Counted from the stretch's first letter, positions 15,993 to 25,162 are shown. The stretch: DNA of 52,775 nucleotides from CAVORB01 sp964395315 (GCA_964395315.1 CAYNBI010000011.1:1-52775), one strand, 5' to 3'. Translations and numbers: made by a program. Notes: a model not told the origin generated them from the letters alone.

Positions 15993-16772
15993 GTGAACCA
16001 TTGGCGTCTTCCCCGCCTGCGCCGCTGCGCATTCGCGGTGTGGCGGCGCAATCTGCTGGTGTGGCGCAAGCTGCTCGGCCCGGCGGTGGTGATGAACTTC
16101 GGCGAGCCGACGCTCTACCTCATCGGGCTCGGTTACGGGCTGGGGGCCTTTATCGGCACCATGTCCGACATGCCCTACCTGGCGTTCCTCGCCTCGGGGA
16201 TCATCGCCTCCTCGGCCATGACCACCGCGACCTTCGAGGGCATGTACTCGGTCTACACGCGGCTCGACCCGCAGCGCACCTACGAGGCCATCCTGGCCAC
16301 GCCGCTCGAGGTGGACGACGTCCTGCTCGGCGAGATGCTGTGGTGCGGCACCAAGAGCCTGCTGAGCGGCATGGCGATTCTGTCGGTCGCGGCGGTGCTA
16401 GGGGTGGTCGGCGGCTGGCAGGCGCTGTGGGTGCTGCCGGTGGTGTTCCTGATCGGGCTGTGCTTCGGCGCGCTCGCCATGATCATGAGCGCGGTGGCGA
16501 CCAACTACGACTTCTTCAACTACTACTTCGTGCTGGCCGTGACCCCCATGTTCATGCTGTCGGGCGTCTTCTACCCGATCGAGAGCCTGCCGGAGACGAT
16601 GCAGGGGTTCGTTCAGGTCCTGCCCCTCACGCACGCGGTGGCTCTCACGCGTCCCCTGGTCGCGGGCCAGGATCTCACGCTGCCGCTGCTGCATCTTGCG
16701 GTGCTGGCGGCTTATGCTGCCGTCGCTTTCTACGTCGCGGTTGCCTTGGTGCGCAAACGCCTTCTGGTCTAG
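15993..16772 (+). CDS. NodJ-like ABC-2 type transport permease
   Basis: A 259-residue inner-membrane permease with about six hydrophobic segments. It matches NodJ: MNFGEPTLYLIGLGYGLG, FLASGIIASSAMTTATFEGMYSVYTR, and the C-terminal SGVFYPIESLPETMQGFVQVLPLTHAVALTRPL. NodJ partners NodI, an ATPase, in exporting lipo-oligosaccharides; non-nodulating bacteria use homologues for other envelope substrates. GTG 15993 follows GAGGTGAC. The usual ATPase gene directly upstream is absent; cysK is there instead. Confidence 0.88.
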   Translation: MNHWRLPRLRRCAFAVWRRNLLVWRKLLGPAVVMNFGEPTLYLIGLGYGLGAFIGTMSDMPYLAFLASGIIASSAMTTATFEGMYSVYTRLDPQRTYEAILATPLEVDDVLLGEMLWCGTKSLLSGMAILSVAAVLGVVGGWQALWVLPVVFLIGLCFGALAMIMSAVATNYDFFNYYFVLAVTPMFMLSGVFYPIESLPETMQGFVQVLPLTHAVALTRPLVAGQDLTLPLLHLAVLAAYAAVAFYVAVALVRKRLLV

Positions 16773-16778
16773 CCCCGT

Positions 16779-18185
16779 TCAGCCGTCCGCGCTTGGCGGG
16801 GGCACGAATGGGACGAACAGAGGACTGCGGTCGGATACCTCCCAACCCAGGGCCTCCAGCTCCGTTCTCGCCCTTTCCGTCAGATCCCCCGCCAGGTGCA
16901 TCGAGCGTTGCGGTGCGGCCAGCTCCTCCTGGCGCGCGAAGCGGTCCAGCGATTCGTTCCAGCTCAGGAAATCAACCGGGGCCGCTACGACCAACTCACC
17001 GTCCTCGGCCACGGCCGCCGCCGTGCCGGCGACCATCAGCGCTCTCAGCGGCTTGACCGTCTGATGGTATCTCGCCGTCATGCGCAGGGTTTCGATCAGG
17101 TAATTTGCCTGCTCTTCGGAGGCCACCGTGAGCGCGAGGGGCATCAGGTCGACGCGTCCCTCGACCCCTTCCAGCTCCGACATCGCGAGCGCTAGCGAGG
17201 CCTGCAGGCTCAGGGGGTACCAGCGGTGGCGCAGCAGAAAATCCACGTCGGCCTGGCTGACGCCGATGCCGAGGAGGGTCTGCTCGATCTCCACGCGCAG
17301 ATCGCCGGGCGGCGTGTCCCAGACCCAGTTCGACAGCCGGGTGGAGGAGGTGATGACCGCCCCGCCGGGAATCATCGCGGTGAGGATGTCGACGCCCAGG
17401 TCGCCGGCGAAGGCGGCCCAGGTGATCTCTTCCATCTTTTCGGCGAGCACCCTGTTGGTGGTGTAGGGGTCGACTCCGAGACGCTTGGCGAGACGCCTGC
17501 GGGAGTCGTCGTAGCCGAGCGCGTTGACCGCGACGCTGCCCGCCGCGCGGCCTGCCGCCTTGTAAGCCTCGTTCTTGTCTGCGGGTCCCTGCACCACCTG
17601 GGCGCCGCCGGGAAGTCGCGACCCCGGGCCAGACTCGGTTGGAACCCCCGGAGCGTGGCCTTCGTGGATGTCCTGCAGCTTCTGGACTCCGGTCTTGGCA
17701 GAGCGGTAGGTCCGCTTGAAGAAGCGCCCGACGCCCTCCGGGACTCCCTTTAGGGTCTCGGCCGGCTCGTCGATGAAATGCTTGACCGCGTCGATGGCCT
17801 TGTCGGCCGAGTCCTGCGCGCCCCTTTTCAGCTCCTCGCTCTGCTCCAGTTCCTGCAGCTTGGCGAGTGCCTCGATCTCGCGGATGCGGATAGCCAGGCT
17901 TCCCGGGCCGATGGCGCTGAAGTCGCCGAACCCGGAGCGAACCAGCGCGTGGGTGAGGTAGCCGTCGGTCGTGATCGTCTCGTCGACTCGGTAGTGGGGA
18001 CCCGCGATGAGCTCGGCTGGCACGACCTCGGATGCCGAGAGGGTGGGTGGCGGCTCATAGCTCGACTCCTCCGCGGTCGCGTGGGCACCGACGAGTAGCA
18101 GCAGGCCGACGAGGGCGGCCCGCAACGGGTGCTGGATCGATCCAGCGGGTAGGAGGGGCAGTGTGTGCGTGTCCACTGTGCTCAC
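16779..18185 (-). CDS. large secreted protein of unknown function
   Basis: The reading frame is open from 18374, but the first 60 residues look like translated intergenic DNA. GTG 18185 (or 18191) places a signal peptide, PLRAALVGLLLLVGAHATAEE, near the start, with GAGAG upstream; start confidence is low. The mature part is about 430 residues. A charged helical stretch ALAKLQELEQSEELKRGAQDS is followed by a basic segment, then AAGRAAGSVAVNALGYDDSRRRLAKRLGVDPYTTN, a hydrophobic LGVDILTAMIPGG, and VDFLLRHRWYPLSLQASLALAMSELEG. I recognise no family. A periplasmic or outer-membrane location is inferred. It lies next to a transposase wreck and converges with the permease. Confidence 0.75.
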   Translation of the reverse strand: MSTVDTHTLPLLPAGSIQHPLRAALVGLLLLVGAHATAEESSYEPPPTLSASEVVPAELIAGPHYRVDETITTDGYLTHALVRSGFGDFSAIGPGSLAIRIREIEALAKLQELEQSEELKRGAQDSADKAIDAVKHFIDEPAETLKGVPEGVGRFFKRTYRSAKTGVQKLQDIHEGHAPGVPTESGPGSRLPGGAQVVQGPADKNEAYKAAGRAAGSVAVNALGYDDSRRRLAKRLGVDPYTTNRVLAEKMEEITWAAFAGDLGVDILTAMIPGGAVITSSTRLSNWVWDTPPGDLRVEIEQTLLGIGVSQADVDFLLRHRWYPLSLQASLALAMSELEGVEGRVDLMPLALTVASEEQANYLIETLRMTARYHQTVKPLRALMVAGTAAAVAEDGELVVAAPVDFLSWNESLDRFARQEELAAPQRSMHLAGDLTERARTELEALGWEVSDRSPLFVPFVPPPSADG

Positions 18186-18425
18186 GTTCACTCTCGACCG
18201 GTTGAGGGGTCGGGATTCCGGCCTGGCAAGGGGTTGCCCCGTCAGGACTCTCCCGAGACGGCAGTATCCATGCTGGTAAGCGGGGCGTCCATTTCCGCCA
18301 ACGATTGCCGGCTGCGGGTTACCTTCCGAGTTGTGCGCAAAACCGCTTGGAGCCGAACGGGAAAAGGTGGTCATGGCACGAGGTTGATTGTCAACGTCAA
18401 CCCACTCCCGAAGGAGCTGAAAGCC

Positions 18426-19149
18426 ATGACCACCAAGAACAAGGGTAAACCACCGTTACAGTCCGTCGAAATCCTGTTGGGCAATGATCGCGATGCGCTC
18501 CAAGAGCTGGTCCGAGAGGCATTGGAGCAGATCCTGGAGTCGGAGATGACCGAGGCCTTGGGAGCCGCTCCTGGGGAACGCAGCGAGGAGCGTTTGGGTT
18601 ACCGTGCGGGGCATTGCCGTCGCGGCCTGATCACGCGCATCGGCGAGCTGGAGCTGCGGGTGCCGCGGGATCGCGACGGGCGCTTCTCCACGGAGCTCTT
18701 TGCCCGTTAACAGCGCTCGGGCGCTTCGCCCAACGCCGGCTCGAGGAGCCCTACCCCTGCCTGATCCTCGATGCCCGCCATGAGAAGGTGCGTCTGGACG
18801 GGGTCATCCGCTCCCAGGCGGTTCTGATCGCCACCGGCATCAGCTGGGAGGGAGGCCGTGAGGTGCTCGCCGTGGAACTGGCCAACCGCGAGTCAGGATC
18901 CAGTTGAAAGGACTTCCTCGTAGGCCTGCGCGAGCGCGGCTTGCGCGGCGTGGAGTTCTTCGTCTCTGACGACATCACGGCATCAAGCAGGCCCTGCGCG
19001 AGGTGCTCCCCGAGGCCGCCTGGCAGCGCTGCTGCATGCACTTTCTGCGCAACGCACTCGACCACCTCCCGCGCAAAGGCGACAACGACTGCCTGCAGGA
19101 GCTGCGCTGCCAAGCAGGGGACGGCCGTATGCCGCAGTTGGAGGAGTAG
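18426..19149 (+). pseudogene. IS256-family transposase, decayed
   Basis: The N-terminal 94 residues are intact (MTTKNKGKPPLQSVEILLGN, then REALEQILESEMTEALGA and RLGYRAGHCRRGLITRIGELELRVPRDR) and stop at 18710. The next stretch jumps to the catalytic region (LILDARHEKVRLDG, VLIATGISWEGGREVLAVELANRES), showing an internal deletion. A TGA at about 18905 and later frameshifts break the rest (FLVGLRERGLRGVEFFVSDD, then CCMHFLRNALDHLPRKGDNDCLQELR). The third catalytic block and C-terminus are gone. DDE catalysis is impossible. No terminal inverted repeats could be recognised. Confidence 0.88.
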
Positions 19150-19195
19150 TCCCCCAGGAAGACGTTTTCAAACGCTTATGCGCTGGGAAACGGGG

Positions 19196-19729
19196 TCAAA
19201 AGGACACTCCGACGCCGCCGCCAACTCCTCTGTAGACGCCACCGCTGCCGCCGCCGACACCGATGGTGATCCAGGGGCGGGTGTAGCCGCCGTCCGTGCG
19301 CTCGTCTGCCCACAGCCGGACCTTGTAGCTCTCCAGCAGCGGGTAACTGTATTCGGCCGCGCCAATACGTCCATCTCGGACCCCCACGATGCGGCCGGTA
19401 GCACTGACCTGCGAGCCTGTCCGGAAATCGGCGATCTCCAGGAAGCCCGGGCGGACAATGATGAAGCGCCCGACCGGCGCCGAGTCCGTCCGCGGGCGCC
19501 CGCACTCGTCGAGCGGATAGCCGATCACTTCCAACTCGGTGCTCGTTTTCAGGTTGCGCGCCTCGATCAGGATTCCTCCCCACTGCACCAACTCGCCCTC
19601 GTGAGTACTCACGGCGGACACCGATGAGGGAGAGAGCGACGAAACGCCGCCGGGCACGCGGCACTCGGTGCCCGCACAGCCGGCGAGCAGAAGACACAGG
19701 ATGCTGGCCAAGCGACGTGCGCGGTTCAT
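19196..19729 (-). CDS. Slp family outer-membrane lipoprotein, copy 1
   Basis: A 177-residue lipoprotein with a clear lipobox (LCLLLAGC). The Slp core is visible: VQWGGILIEARNLKTSTELEVIGYPLDECGRP, GRFIIVRPGFLEIADFRTGSQVSATGRI and YSYPLLE. The C-terminus turns into a glycine-rich run (GVGGGSGGVYRGVGGGVG). Slp proteins are outer-membrane lipoproteins linked to stationary phase or acid stress; the mechanism is unknown. It lies directly downstream of a second Slp gene with 18 bases between them. Confidence 0.88.
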   Translation of the reverse strand: MNRARRLASILCLLLAGCAGTECRVPGGVSSLSPSSVSAVSTHEGELVQWGGILIEARNLKTSTELEVIGYPLDECGRPRTDSAPVGRFIIVRPGFLEIADFRTGSQVSATGRIVGVRDGRIGAAEYSYPLLESYKVRLWADERTDGGYTRPWITIGVGGGSGGVYRGVGGGVGVSF

Positions 19730-19747
19730 AGCGGTCCGTGTGCGGGC

Positions 19748-20272
19748 TCACCAATACCAAGGACGCCAGGGATACCAGGGCTGGTACCACGGATCATACC
19801 AAGGTCCCGGGTAGTAGTAGCGCTGGCGGGTGGGCGGTTGTGGCCACAGATAACGGCTCTCGACCCGGATCACGGGATAGCGGTAGGGGTATTCCCCCAC
19901 CGGGCGGGTTTTTACGCGTTCGATGCGCCCGCTCACGGTGAGGGAGCGGTTCTCGGGATATTCCGCGGGGTCGGCGAAACCCTGCAGCAGCGCGATGAAG
20001 CGTCCCTCTCCTGGCTCTTTCGAACGCGGTCGGCCTTCGGCCCCGAGTGGGCGGGACAGGATCTCGATCTCGGTCGTCCGCTCCAGATTATGGACCGCGA
20101 TGATGGTCCCGCCCCAGCGCAGCCGCTTGCCGAGGAACCGCTCGGGCCTTTTTTGTACCTCGCGCACGGTTGCGACCATCTCCGGTTGGGCGCGGATCTG
20201 CTGCGGTACCTGGGAGCTGACGCAGCCCGTCAGGACGACCAGCCAACAGAGGACCGGGATCGCATGTCGCAC
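19748..20272 (-). CDS. Slp family outer-membrane lipoprotein, copy 2, with Trp/Tyr-rich tail
   Basis: GTG 20272 was chosen because GGAGGG precedes it by 7 bases and gives a compact signal (MRHAIPVLCWLVVLTGC) with lipobox LTGC. The Slp core reads LRWGGTIIAVHNLERTTEIEILSRPL, then GRFIALLQGFADPAEY, LTVSGRIERV and YRYPVI. The last 25 residues are extremely aromatic, with repeated W-Y-P units (PWYDPWYQPWYPWRPWYW). About half the core positions match copy 1 by eye, so the two look like a diverged tandem duplication. Each tail is different: glycine-rich in copy 1, Trp/Tyr/Pro-rich here. Confidence 0.87.
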   Translation of the reverse strand: MRHAIPVLCWLVVLTGCVSSQVPQQIRAQPEMVATVREVQKRPERFLGKRLRWGGTIIAVHNLERTTEIEILSRPLGAEGRPRSKEPGEGRFIALLQGFADPAEYPENRSLTVSGRIERVKTRPVGEYPYRYPVIRVESRYLWPQPPTRQRYYYPGPWYDPWYQPWYPWRPWYW

Positions 20273-20327
20273 TGCTGTGCCCTCCAGCGTTAAGGCTGTT
20301 GTTCCGGGTTGCGCCGGTTCTCGCTCG

Positions 20328-22535
20328 TCATTGCGCCTGGCACGGGACATAGCCAGCTGCGTCTCCCCGCAGGAGGGCCGCCAGCATCTTGTATTCCGTA
20401 CCCAGTCCACCTATGCGTTGGGACAACGCCCGGTCCATCTCCTGCCGCACTTCCTCGGAGAGAGACCAGCCAAGGGGCGGCTCGACTGCCCGTTGTTGGA
20501 CCAGCGCGAGCTTGGCCTCGTCCCCCGCGGCCGACTCGATCGCCGACTGGAGAACCGCCGCCAGGGACAGCTCGATCACGGCGCCTCCGCTCGCCTCGAC
20601 GGCGCGGGCCGCGTCCACCTCGGCGAGTCGGCCGCGCGCGGTGCGGGCGTTGAGCAGGGCGCGAATCGGTGCCGCGACCTCCTTCAGCAGATCATCGGCG
20701 ATTCCCGAAGATGCGTCGCCGCTCAGGTCCGTGTCCGGGGCGCCCGAGCCGCGGCGACACACCGATGATGCCTTGGGGTCGTTGCGGATCAGGACCAGGA
20801 TGGGGTACAGACGATCTCCGTGGGTCTTGCCCAGGGCGGTCAGGAGGTCCATCGCCGTCGCGGTACCCGAATTCTCGAAATAACCCCCGTCGACGACCCG
20901 CAACCTGTGCTCCACCTCATCTCCGGCAGGGGTCTCCTGCGTCCAGGTCAGGCGCCCGGCCGGGCTGACGTAGGTGAAGCGCGCGCTCGCCCCGGCCGCC
21001 GCGCTGAGCAGGATGCGGTGGGTGGAGACGTCCGGACCGAGCAGGTCCAGGGTGTCCGTAAAGCCGCGGACGTCGAGATTGGAGACGATGGCGCGTCTTC
21101 CGGAGTCCACAAGAGTCGCGTTGAGCAGCAGACTCGGCAGGGCCGGTCCCTGGGGTAGTGCGTAGAGGTCGGTGAAGGCACGGGAGAAAGGATTGGGGGA
21201 CTCGCCGACATAGGTCCCGAGCGCCTCCTCCCAGGACAGCTCAAGAAAGCGCTGTCGGTCCGCCGCTCGCACCGTGAATGGAAGGAACCGCTGGGCCAGG
21301 TCCGGAAACAGCAGCCCCGCCACCACCGGCGACAGGAAATCCGAACCCAGCACACCGCGGACTCGCGCGCCCAGATCCTGGGCTCGATCGGAGCCCGGTA
21401 CATGCCGCAGCGCGGTGAAGGTCGCCGCACCGAGGCTTCCGCCCGAGACGCCGCTGATCGCGAACAGGTTGTCGCCGAAGCCGGGCAGCGCGTCCATTTC
21501 GGCCAAGTTCGAGGCCGTCCAGTAGGCGGCGCGGATGCCGCCGCCGGAGGCCGCCACCAGGATCACGGGTTCACGCCCGGCGATCGGGCTGTAACCGGGA
21601 TGCGCCTGGCGCCACCTCGTGTAGTGCTCCGCCGGCGCCGCGCGGACCAGCGTCGGCGCGTGCTCGCTCAACCTCACGTCGTGATTGTCCACCCAGAACC
21701 CGAACAGCACCGCGAGGGCGAGGGCGAGGGCCGTAGCCGCTGGTTGGCCGTGAGCAAGAAAGGCGTACGTCAGCACCATGCTGCCGAATAGGATGACGCC
21801 GACCAGCCCGAGCATGACGATGGCCGGCGCCCCGAGGGTTTGTGGCAGTGCCACGGGCCAGACCATGAATGCGACGAGCAGGGTAAACGAGAGGATTGCC
21901 GCCGCCCAGACGAGGACCAGGTCCCCGCCTGGCATGGCCTTGACCCGGTGCTCGATCATCTGGTCTGGGGGGATGCCGAACCAGCTCCGGCGGCGCTTGA
22001 CGAAGACATAGGCCAGAACGCCCAGGATCAGGTAGGCACCGGTCAGGACCCAGATCTGTTTCTGGTAGAGGGTGCTCTCGATGCGCGTCAGCCCGAACGC
22101 GACCGAGAGGGGTACGGATACGCCGAGGATCCGCGGGAGCCAGCGCTGGCGCCCCTTGGCATTGCGGAGATCGAGCCTGTAGGAGTCGAACTCGCGCCCA
22201 AGGAGCAGACGCGACGTGTACCAGACGGTGAGCGCGAGTGCCGCCGTCCCCAGGAGGAACAGCAGATTCCACCCGGAGATCAGCCGCTCCGCGGAGATGC
22301 GCAACAGATCCCGGCCCTGGTCGTTGAAAACGAACAGGAAACCAACCAACAGCGCGGCGACGGCGGCGTAGCCGCACAGCAACAGCATGCGCACCGTCGT
22401 CCACACCCAGGTCCATGCCACGACGGTGCGTCGCACGAGGGGAAGCCGGCCGAGCCTGGCGACGAAGGCACGCCAGCGGCGCGCAGGGTGATCGCCGCTT
22501 ACCGGACCGTCCTGCTGGCCAGGTCTTTCTTCCAT
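20328..22535 (-). CDS. membrane-anchored patatin-like phospholipase
   Basis: A 735-residue protein. The first half (to about 285) holds roughly seven hydrophobic segments. The second half is a patatin-like domain: oxyanion loop ASGGGIRAA (329-337), nucleophile elbow G362-V-S364-G-G, and the D549-G-G of the Ser/Asp dyad in VVDGGYFENSG. Patatins are lipid acyl hydrolases. The elbow preceded by AISGVSGGS is characteristic of the larger membrane-bound patatins. Whether the catalytic domain faces the cytosol or periplasm is not decidable here. ATG 22535 is followed by a hydrophilic N-terminus without a signal peptide. Confidence 0.88.
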   Translation of the reverse strand: MEERPGQQDGPVSGDHPARRWRAFVARLGRLPLVRRTVVAWTWVWTTVRMLLLCGYAAVAALLVGFLFVFNDQGRDLLRISAERLISGWNLLFLLGTAALALTVWYTSRLLLGREFDSYRLDLRNAKGRQRWLPRILGVSVPLSVAFGLTRIESTLYQKQIWVLTGAYLILGVLAYVFVKRRRSWFGIPPDQMIEHRVKAMPGGDLVLVWAAAILSFTLLVAFMVWPVALPQTLGAPAIVMLGLVGVILFGSMVLTYAFLAHGQPAATALALALAVLFGFWVDNHDVRLSEHAPTLVRAAPAEHYTRWRQAHPGYSPIAGREPVILVAASGGGIRAAYWTASNLAEMDALPGFGDNLFAISGVSGGSLGAATFTALRHVPGSDRAQDLGARVRGVLGSDFLSPVVAGLLFPDLAQRFLPFTVRAADRQRFLELSWEEALGTYVGESPNPFSRAFTDLYALPQGPALPSLLLNATLVDSGRRAIVSNLDVRGFTDTLDLLGPDVSTHRILLSAAAGASARFTYVSPAGRLTWTQETPAGDEVEHRLRVVDGGYFENSGTATAMDLLTALGKTHGDRLYPILVLIRNDPKASSVCRRGSGAPDTDLSGDASSGIADDLLKEVAAPIRALLNARTARGRLAEVDAARAVEASGGAVIELSLAAVLQSAIESAAGDEAKLALVQQRAVEPPLGWSLSEEVRQEMDRALSQRIGGLGTEYKMLAALLRGDAAGYVPCQAQ

Positions 22536-22639
22536 CTCGTCACTCCTTTGCGGGTGATGGAACTAAGCCTAGCACCGCCGGCGCGGGAACGGCGGCGAGC
22601 GAATGCAACCAGAGATTTCCGTAGGGGGCGCCGCCAAGC

Positions 22640-23566
22640 CTACGGCTGATCGGCGGCGAAGGTGTCGCAGGCGGCGAGCTCTCCCCGTTCGAGACCCCGG
22701 CGAAACCAGCGCATGCGCTGCTCGGAGCTGCCATGGGTGAAGCTGTCCGGCGTCACGTAACCGCGAGCCTGTTTCTGCAGCCGGTCGTCGCCGATGGCCG
22801 CGGCGGCGCGCAGCGCCTCCTCCGCGTCACCCACCTCGAGGATATTGCGGGCGCGATCGGCGTGATGCGCCCACACGCCGGCCAGGCAATCAGCCTGCAG
22901 CTCGAGACGCACGGAGAGCTCGTTCCCCTGCGTCTTGCTAACCCGCTGCCGTGCCGACTGGACCTCGTCGGAGATCCCGAGCAGATTCTGGACGTGGTGC
23001 CCGATCTCGTGCGCGATGACATACGCCTGCGCGAAGTCGCCGGGGGCGCCGTATTGCGACCGAAGCTCGTCGTAAAAGGCGAGGTCGATATAGACTTTCT
23101 GGTCTTCCGGGCAGTAGAAGGGCCCCATCGCCGCCTGACCCAGGCCGCAGGCCGAGCGCGTCGCTCCGGAGAAGAGTACCAGCTTTGGTTCCCGGTAGCG
23201 GGCGTCCAGCTGTTGGAAGAGGTCATGCCAGGTGTCCTCGGTGTCGGCCAGAACCACGGAGACGAACTGTTTGAGCTCGTCCTCGGCGCCGCTGCGCAAG
23301 GCTGGCGACTGGGGCTGGCCCTGCGGACCTGGGCCCATGGAGGCAGGTGTCGTGCCACCGCTGCCCAGGAAGACGGTGGGGTCGACCCCGAAATACAGGG
23401 CCGCGAGGACGAGGACGATGGTCCCCAGGCCGCCGCCGACGGTCTTCCGGCCCACGCGCACCGGGGAGCCCCTGCGCCCGACGCCACCCCCCGGAAAGCC
23501 CCGGAAACCGCCTTCCCCGCGGCGGTCCTCGACGTTCTCACTGCGTCTCCCAGTTCTCCAACGCAT
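22640..23566 (-). CDS. neutral zinc metallopeptidase (YpfJ type)
   Basis: A 308-residue putative metallopeptidase. An Arg/Gly-rich cytosolic N-terminus is followed by one membrane segment (GTIVLVLAALYFGVD, about 48-62) and a large domain with H186-E-I-G-H190 in VIAHEIGHHVQNLLG. CGLGQAAMGPFYCPEDQKVYIDLAFYDEL and LELQADCLAGVWAHHA are also family signatures. ATG 23566 follows GGGAGGAGTC. The protein is anchored with its active domain outside the cytosol; its substrate is unknown. It is on the same strand as the patatin gene, 104 bases upstream of it. Confidence 0.93.
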   Translation of the reverse strand: MRWRTGRRSENVEDRRGEGGFRGFPGGGVGRRGSPVRVGRKTVGGGLGTIVLVLAALYFGVDPTVFLGSGGTTPASMGPGPQGQPQSPALRSGAEDELKQFVSVVLADTEDTWHDLFQQLDARYREPKLVLFSGATRSACGLGQAAMGPFYCPEDQKVYIDLAFYDELRSQYGAPGDFAQAYVIAHEIGHHVQNLLGISDEVQSARQRVSKTQGNELSVRLELQADCLAGVWAHHADRARNILEVGDAEEALRAAAAIGDDRLQKQARGYVTPDSFTHGSSEQRMRWFRRGLERGELAACDTFAADQP

Positions 23567-23840
23567 GACTCCTCCCGCGGCGATAGCGTTCTCGGTGCGC
23601 GAAAGCATAACAGGACGCGGCGTCGACGACAGACGCCAGGCGAACTGCTTCCCTCGCCGTGCGATAGAAGCCTCTCAGGGCTGTGCTTCGTGCCCGATAA
23701 GCGAGCTCCGGGATAATCAGCCCCTCAACTCAGATAACCAACGCAGAAAGACATGATGCGTATGGCCTCTTAACACCAGCAGTTTCTGCCTTGCACTGTT
23801 GGCGCAGATCGGTCCATTCGTCGGAGCCGCGTGCGATCTG

Positions 23841-24664
23841 GGCGCCAGCATCGCGCAGCAAGGCACGCCGAACGGCGCGCTCCGTGCATGACCTGCCACG
23901 GTACCGACGGCGCTGGCATCGCGGGCGCCGGCTATCCGCGCGTCGCGGGGCTCGATGCGGACGACATGGCCAAGCAACTCGGGCATTTTTTCGGTCCGGC
24001 AAGCGCAACAATCCGGCGATGATGCCGATGGCGCTCAATCTCACCAACGAGCAGATCACCGCGGTTTCGGCCTTCTATGCAGCGATGCCGGTTCCGGCGA
24101 CTTCGGCAACGCCGCCGGTTTGAGAGATCGCAAAGAGGGCCGCCGACCTCGCGCGATGGGGGGATTGGACCGGACGCGGTCTACCGTGCTGCGGACCGTG
24201 TCGCGTCCCCGAAGGCAACGGAATCGGCTCCCAATTTTCCCGGGATCGCAAGTCAGCACGCCCTCTATATCAAGGCTCAGCTGCTGGCGTGGAAGCGCGG
24301 AGCCCGGGCCCACGACCCGCTGGGTCTGATCAACGCCGTCTCCGATGGTCTTACCGACGCGGAGGTCGATGCCCTGGCCGCTTACTACGCCGCCCAGCCG
24401 GGTGGCGCGCCCGCGTCTCCCAAGAACGCGCCCGAGGTCAGCGCGGACGGGATTGCTGGGGGCGATGTCCACACCGGGGAGATCGCGCATCCGGTGTCCT
24501 CCCGCTTCGTCGGGAACCATCAAGCCTGCGGCAACGGTCACAGCCACGTCGGCCGCCTCGCCGGCTTGGCGCCCCTCTACACCGCGAAGTGCGCGCTCTA
24601 ACATGGCGCCCACGGCGCCGGTGTCACGCTCGCCGCCGGGCGCACCTTGTTCCCGCCTTTGCGA
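23841..24664 (+). pseudogene. tsdB-tsdA (cytochrome c4-like plus thiosulfate dehydrogenase) pseudogene
   Basis: Broken pieces line up as a dihaem cytochrome c4 followed by TsdA. Piece 1: GASIAQQGTPNGALR, frameshift, haem motif CMTCH (23885-23899), GTDGAGIAGAGYPRVAGLDADDMAKQL. A frameshift near 23998 leads to NNPAMMPMALNLTNEQITAV and an in-frame TGA at 24121. Piece 2: LARWGDW, then CGPCR (24190-24204, histidine lost), PEGNGIGSQF, frameshift near 24238, then LYIKAQLLAWKRGARAHDPLGL. Piece 3 is TsdA-like: RFVGNHQACGNGH (24527-24541, second Cys lost), then after an apparent deletion LYTAKCAL, a stop codon, HGAHGAGV and LFPPL. Only one of four haem sites survives. TsdA oxidises thiosulfate to tetrathionate; TsdB is its electron acceptor and may be fused to it. 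Confidence 0.78.
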
Positions 24665-24713
24665 GGGTGCTCGGTCGCTCCGTGTCCCTGGACCAGGCTA
24701 CGGGATGGTCGGC

Positions 24714-24750
24714 AAAAAAAAACCGCACACCCGGTTTGGGGCGCGCGGTT
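24714..24750 (-). terminator. intrinsic terminator on the minus strand
   Basis: Read on the minus strand, AACCGC (24750-24745) and GCGGTT (24726-24721) form a stem whose 3' arm runs directly into nine T residues (24722-24714). It lies about 500 bases beyond the argE stop, so it may end a long argE transcript or a separate small RNA. Confidence 0.7.
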
Positions 24751-25162
24751 CGAATTAGCGAGGGACTCGCACGCATCCGATTGGCCTAGCCGTGTCGAGT
24801 GCGTACGATAGTTATGATGCAGGGGGCGTGCCATGTTTGTCCGGCCGCGCGGTTGTGCGATCTGAAGTCGGATCACTGCGAGAGCACGTAGAGAAGTGTT
24901 GCCTGGTCCCGACAGTTCAGCCCGCGAGAACGACAGCAGGGTGTTGCGCCCGTGGAAGCTTGAGCGTGTCCGTGTCCTTGTGCGCACCCGGAAATACGTT
25001 ACTGACGCAGTCCGGGGGGTTGCCCCAGCGATTCCTGTGAAACGAGTCACGAAAACAGGGGGCGGGAATCGTTAGTCTGTAGTCGTGGCAAGGGAATCAG
25101 GATTTGCTGCGTGTGTCTTGCCAGGGACGGCACTTTCCATGTTTCCTCCTCAGTGGTGTCTT

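Noticed and set aside
18186..18374. N-terminal extension of the unknown secreted protein
   Set aside because: It would put about 60 unusual residues in front of a good signal peptide, so it is probably not translated.
24741..24775. GGTTCGAATT resembling a tRNA T-loop
   Set aside because: No acceptor stem, D-arm or anticodon arm can be built around it; it is part of the minus-strand terminator hairpin.
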